Part shown: one piece after another, positions 32,754-35,015 of the stretch
Numbering within the stretch: position 1 is the first letter of the stretch
Layout: every line of letters begins with the position of its first letter
From: Kiritimatiellia bacterium
GTDB lineage: Bacteria > Verrucomicrobiota > Kiritimatiellia > RFP12 > UBA1067
DNA length: 35,015 nt
Direction of reading: 5' to 3'
Assembly (NCBI GenBank): GCA_017403825.1
Contig: JAFRDO010000017.1
Location: forward strand, 1-35,015
The notes under the pieces: model-generated
Database searches by the model: none
What the model was told of the DNA's origin: nothing
What the model saw: only the letters and a program-made list of their open reading frames with translations
Program-made: the position numbers and the translations under genes

Positions 32754-34124
32754 TTAGGAGTATCCGTTTGGTCGGGTCTTCCAGAGAAGCGCGAAGAACA
32801 CGGCCCCGATAAGCGCCGCGCCTATTACCGACACGAACGGCGCAGTCCAGCTCCCCGTCCGCTCGGCGAGGAATCCCATTCCCCACCCAGAAAACAGAAC
32901 ACTCCCATATGAAAAGAGCGACGTGAAGCCAACCGCCGTTCCGGCAAAACGCTTCGTGGCGAGGTTGACCGCCGTCAGCCCTGTCATCGCCTGCGGACCG
33001 TAGATGCAGAAGCCCGCGCCCGAAAGCGCAGCCACGTATAGGAACACGGAACTCTTCGCCGGCAACAGCCAGAACGCGCCCATGCAGACGGCTGCGCCCA
33101 GCATCATGAAGAGACACACGCGCGGCGCACGCCCGCCTGCCCAGCGGTCCGTCGCCCAGCCTGAGAAAAGCGTGCCGAGTATCCCGGCAATCTCGAAGCA
33201 GGCAACGGTCCACCCTGCGCCGGCAAGCGACACACCCTTCGATTCCTTCATCAGCATTGGCCCCCAATCAAGAATCGCGAAGCGAGTAAGGTAGACCATG
33301 AAACAGCACACACCTATCATCCAGATCACCGGATTGAGGTACACGCGCCGCATCGCGCTGTCATTAACCTCGCTAGATTTTCTAGCAGTTCTAGCATCTC
33401 TAGAACAACCAGAACCGCTAGAATCTCTACCAATAAAACCTTCCATCCCTTCCTCCTCCGGAGTGCCCGGCAAAGTGAAGAAGAGGAACGCAAGCCCGGC
33501 CGCGGCGACTATGGCAGGCGCGAAGAAACACCACCGCCACATGCCGATGCCGACGCCGTCCGCACCTAATGCGCCAAGTCCCATGATGTATCCGCACATC
33601 ACAGTCACCAGACCCGCGCCGATTGAGTGCGAGGAGTTCCAGATGGCGAGCTTGGTGGCAAGCGTTTCCGGCGGAATCCAATACGACAGGAGCTTCAGGC
33701 ACGGCGGATTGCCCGACGCCTGGAGAAGCCCGTTCGCCACCCACGCCACGCCAAGCACCGTCACAAGCGCCGTCGTGAACGCCGCGCCGGTCGCCTCGCC
33801 TGCGATTAGCGCGGCGAAAACCGGGCCGAACCCAAACGCTACGTTAGCGACCATAGCCAGCGCCAGTCCGCCCATCAGGAAACGCCGCGGACGGCTGCGG
33901 TCGGAGATCGGGCCGACGACGAACTTGCCCAAGCCGTACACGACGCCGTGAAGCGTAAGGAACAGGCCGAGCGAGCTCTTGGTGATGCCGTAGTCCTGCG
34001 CAAGGCCTGGCATGGCGAGCGACAGGTTCTTGCGCAAAAAGTAGAAGAGCGTGTAGCCGATGATCGTCGTCACCAGCATCCGCCTCTGCATGCGCAGGAA
34101 TCGTCCGCTCGCCAACTCTTTCAC
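32754..34124 (-). CDS. MFS transporter, GlpT/UhpC-like organophosphate:phosphate antiporter family
   Basis: A 456-residue inner-membrane protein with about twelve hydrophobic segments. The N-terminus GYTLFYFLRKNLSLAMPGL and the loop GPISDRSRPRRFLMGG match the OPA family (GlpT, UhpT, UhpC), which exchanges glycerol 3-phosphate, hexose phosphates or similar for phosphate. The arginines of RKN and DRSRPRR are typical. The central cytoplasmic loop (about 218-260) contains a 21-residue insertion of three-residue period encoded by a 9-bp minisatellite. The GTG start overlaps the stop of the epimerase gene (GTGA), so the two are translationally coupled; an internal ATG at 34091 is an alternative start. 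The neighbouring epimerase suggests a sugar or sugar-phosphate substrate; the exact one cannot be read from the sequence. Confidence 0.88.
   Translation of the reverse strand: MKELASGRFLRMQRRMLVTTIIGYTLFYFLRKNLSLAMPGLAQDYGITKSSLGLFLTLHGVVYGLGKFVVGPISDRSRPRRFLMGGLALAMVANVAFGFGPVFAALIAGEATGAAFTTALVTVLGVAWVANGLLQASGNPPCLKLLSYWIPPETLATKLAIWNSSHSIGAGLVTVMCGYIMGLGALGADGVGIGMWRWCFFAPAIVAAAGLAFLFFTLPGTPEEEGMEGFIGRDSSGSGCSRDARTARKSSEVNDSAMRRVYLNPVIWMIGVCCFMVYLTRFAILDWGPMLMKESKGVSLAGAGWTVACFEIAGILGTLFSGWATDRWAGGRAPRVCLFMMLGAAVCMGAFWLLPAKSSVFLYVAALSGAGFCIYGPQAMTGLTAVNLATKRFAGTAVGFTSLFSYGSVLFSGWGMGFLAERTGSWTAPFVSVIGAALIGAVFFALLWKTRPNGYS
33373..33435. repeat. 9-bp CTAG minisatellite inside the MFS gene (seven units)
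   Basis: On the plus strand, seven consecutive 9-mers read ctagatttt, ctagcagtt, ctagcatct, ctagaacaa, ccagaaccg, ctagaatct, ctaccaata. The period is a multiple of three and keeps the reading frame, giving a [RSG]-x-[SA] repeat at residues 231-251. CTAG occurs five times in 54 bp, although it is normally a rare tetranucleotide in bacteria. Confidence 0.85.
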
Positions 34125-34996
34125 CGCACGCCTTCAAGGACAATCCGCTCGAAGTCGAGCGCGGCCTTCGCATCGGCATCCATCTTCGCCTCGGTTATGC
34201 CAGGCTCAAGCTCCCGCCAGACCTTGATGTCCTCGCCGACCTTTCCGCCCATCCGCACGAACGGCTCCATGCAAACGTTGCCGTTGTAGCCGATGTCCTT
34301 CAGCGCCAGTGCGATCTCGTGCCACGGCGTGCGCCCACGCCCCGGCACGCGGCGGTTGCACTCGCCCGTGTGGAAATGCCCGAGCAGGCCCTTCGTCGAG
34401 CGTATGGCGCCACCTATCGAATCCTCCTCGATGTTCATGTGGAAGGTGTCGAGCATCACTTTCACTGATGGCACATCGACCTCCTTCACGAACCTAACGC
34501 CCTCCGCCGCCGTGTTCAAGAGGTAGCCTTCAAACCTATTCAGCACCTCAAGGCAATAGTTGACGCCGCAGTCCCCAGCCACCTTGCCGATTTCGCGGAC
34601 GCTCTTGACCGACCGCGCCCAATCGCCCGGCTTGTCGATAGGCTTGGAGTAATCGACGGGCCAGTAGCTGTATATGCCTCCACCGATGGAGTGGATGCCG
34701 AGTGTCTCCAGGTTCTTCAGGAGCTTCGTGAAGAACTTTTTTGCGTTCCGCCGCGTCGCCGCATCCGACGAGGCGAGGTTCTGATCCGCCGAAGGACCGT
34801 GTCCTGCCGTGAGGAAGATGCCGTTGTCCTTCGCTGCCTGGCGGAGGTCCTTCAGCGTCTGCCGCGAATAGCCGTTGATCGGCGTGCAGGCGATTTCAAG
34901 GAAATCGAAGCCGAGCTTGGCGACCTTCTCGATGTACTTGAAGTAGTCGGCTTCCCATTTGTCTTCCCAGTAGGCGTAGTAGATTCCGTATTTCAT
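34121..34996 (-). CDS. D-allulose (psicose)/tagatose 3-epimerase-type ketohexose epimerase
   Basis: A 291-residue cytoplasmic TIM-barrel enzyme that interconverts D-fructose and D-allulose, or related ketohexoses, by C3 epimerisation with a divalent metal. From memory it resembles clostridial D-psicose 3-epimerases throughout: the N-terminus MKYGIYYAYWEDKWEADY, GHGPSADQNLAS, YSYWPVDYSKPIDKPGDW and NGNVCMEPFVRMGG. The metal ligands and catalytic glutamates are all present: E150 (YCLEVLNRFE), D183 (VMLDTFHMNIEEDS), H209 (GHFHTGECNRRVPG) and E244 (VCMEPF), the same numbering as I recall for the characterised enzyme. Length is typical. The start has no SD; a C-rich stretch lies directly upstream. 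The 3' end overlaps the MFS gene by 4 nt. The epimerase, transporter and DUF89 genes form a ketose-handling unit. Confidence 0.93.
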   Translation of the reverse strand: MKYGIYYAYWEDKWEADYFKYIEKVAKLGFDFLEIACTPINGYSRQTLKDLRQAAKDNGIFLTAGHGPSADQNLASSDAATRRNAKKFFTKLLKNLETLGIHSIGGGIYSYWPVDYSKPIDKPGDWARSVKSVREIGKVAGDCGVNYCLEVLNRFEGYLLNTAAEGVRFVKEVDVPSVKVMLDTFHMNIEEDSIGGAIRSTKGLLGHFHTGECNRRVPGRGRTPWHEIALALKDIGYNGNVCMEPFVRMGGKVGEDIKVWRELEPGITEAKMDADAKAALDFERIVLEGVR

Positions 34997-35015
34997 GGTT
35001 GTTGGGGGTTGGGGG
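34997..35015 (+). repeat. G-rich telomere-like sequence at the window edge
   Basis: The plus strand reads ggttgttgggggttggggg directly upstream of the epimerase start codon, the same TTGGGGG-type unit as the 32668-32724 array. It runs off the window, so its length is unknown. Confidence 0.65.

Noticed and set aside
33373..33435. CRISPR or transposon end
   Set aside because: The array is a 9-bp head-to-tail repeat within an open coding frame, with no spacers, terminal inverted repeats or target duplication.

Overview
The window is about 35 kb of moderately GC-rich bacterial DNA in which every supportable gene lies on the minus strand. It reads as one long co-directional block of secreted, glycan-directed proteins, with sugar-handling and regulatory genes at its upstream (high-coordinate) end and two tRNA genes at its downstream (low-coordinate) end. 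The content suggests a gut or rumen member of the Kiritimatiellota/Lentisphaerota (PVC) group. Reasons are the many signal-peptide proteins with LamG/concanavalin-like, PA14, discoidin, chitobiase-type and BspA-type LRR modules, the sialidase-like and GH-A enzymes, the absence of SusC/SusD genes, and the FGE-fold proteins. This assignment is an inference from domain content; no rRNA or marker gene is present.

Layout in transcription order (right to left). Sugar module: a D-allulose/psicose 3-epimerase-type enzyme (34121-34996) overlaps by 4 nt an MFS transporter of the organophosphate:phosphate antiporter type (32754-34124), followed by a DUF89 phosphatase-like gene (31755-32663). Regulator: a near-consensus sigma70-type promoter (31684-31712) precedes an IclR-family regulator interrupted by one in-frame TAA (31454-31654 and 30818-31453). 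Tandem FGE-fold genes: three secreted SUMF1/FGE-like proteins (30831 down to 26807). Enzyme block: a GH-A-like barrel protein (25458-26771), a 1355-residue fusion of an (alpha/alpha)6 glycosidase and a GH-A glycosidase (21359-25426), a LamG plus Asp-box sialidase-like protein (19605-21326), a tandem ConA-like surface protein (17161-19539) and a second (alpha/alpha)6 glycosidase with an N-terminal LamG (14718-17120).

A small DUF4160/DUF2442 pair (13988-14524) interrupts the block and is bracketed by GGGGACTGTCCCC-type palindromes. Downstream follow a discoidin/FN3/PA14 protein (11158-13902), a GH42-like protein (8515-11136), a 1431-residue GH2 enzyme fused to duplicated BspA-type LRR and chitobiase-type modules (4144-8439), a second tandem ConA-like protein (1904-4042), an unrecognised secreted protein (219-1889), then tRNA-Thr(CGT) and partial tRNA-His(GTG).

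Together the genes look like a polysaccharide- or glycoprotein-degradation locus. Many exported enzymes and binding proteins would release sugars, while the epimerase, transporter and DUF89 protein would handle a ketose or sugar phosphate under IclR control. Several promoters sit across the stop codon of the preceding gene, so the block is probably several transcription units.

The most unusual signals are: a shared C-terminal tail (G, five mostly hydrophobic residues, then R/K and stop) on four otherwise different secreted proteins; the stop-split IclR gene; a 9-bp CTAG minisatellite inside the MFS central loop; C-rich, telomere-like leaders in place of Shine-Dalgarno sites; and evidence of unequal recombination inside the GH2 fusion. 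No intergenic gap exceeds 300 bases.
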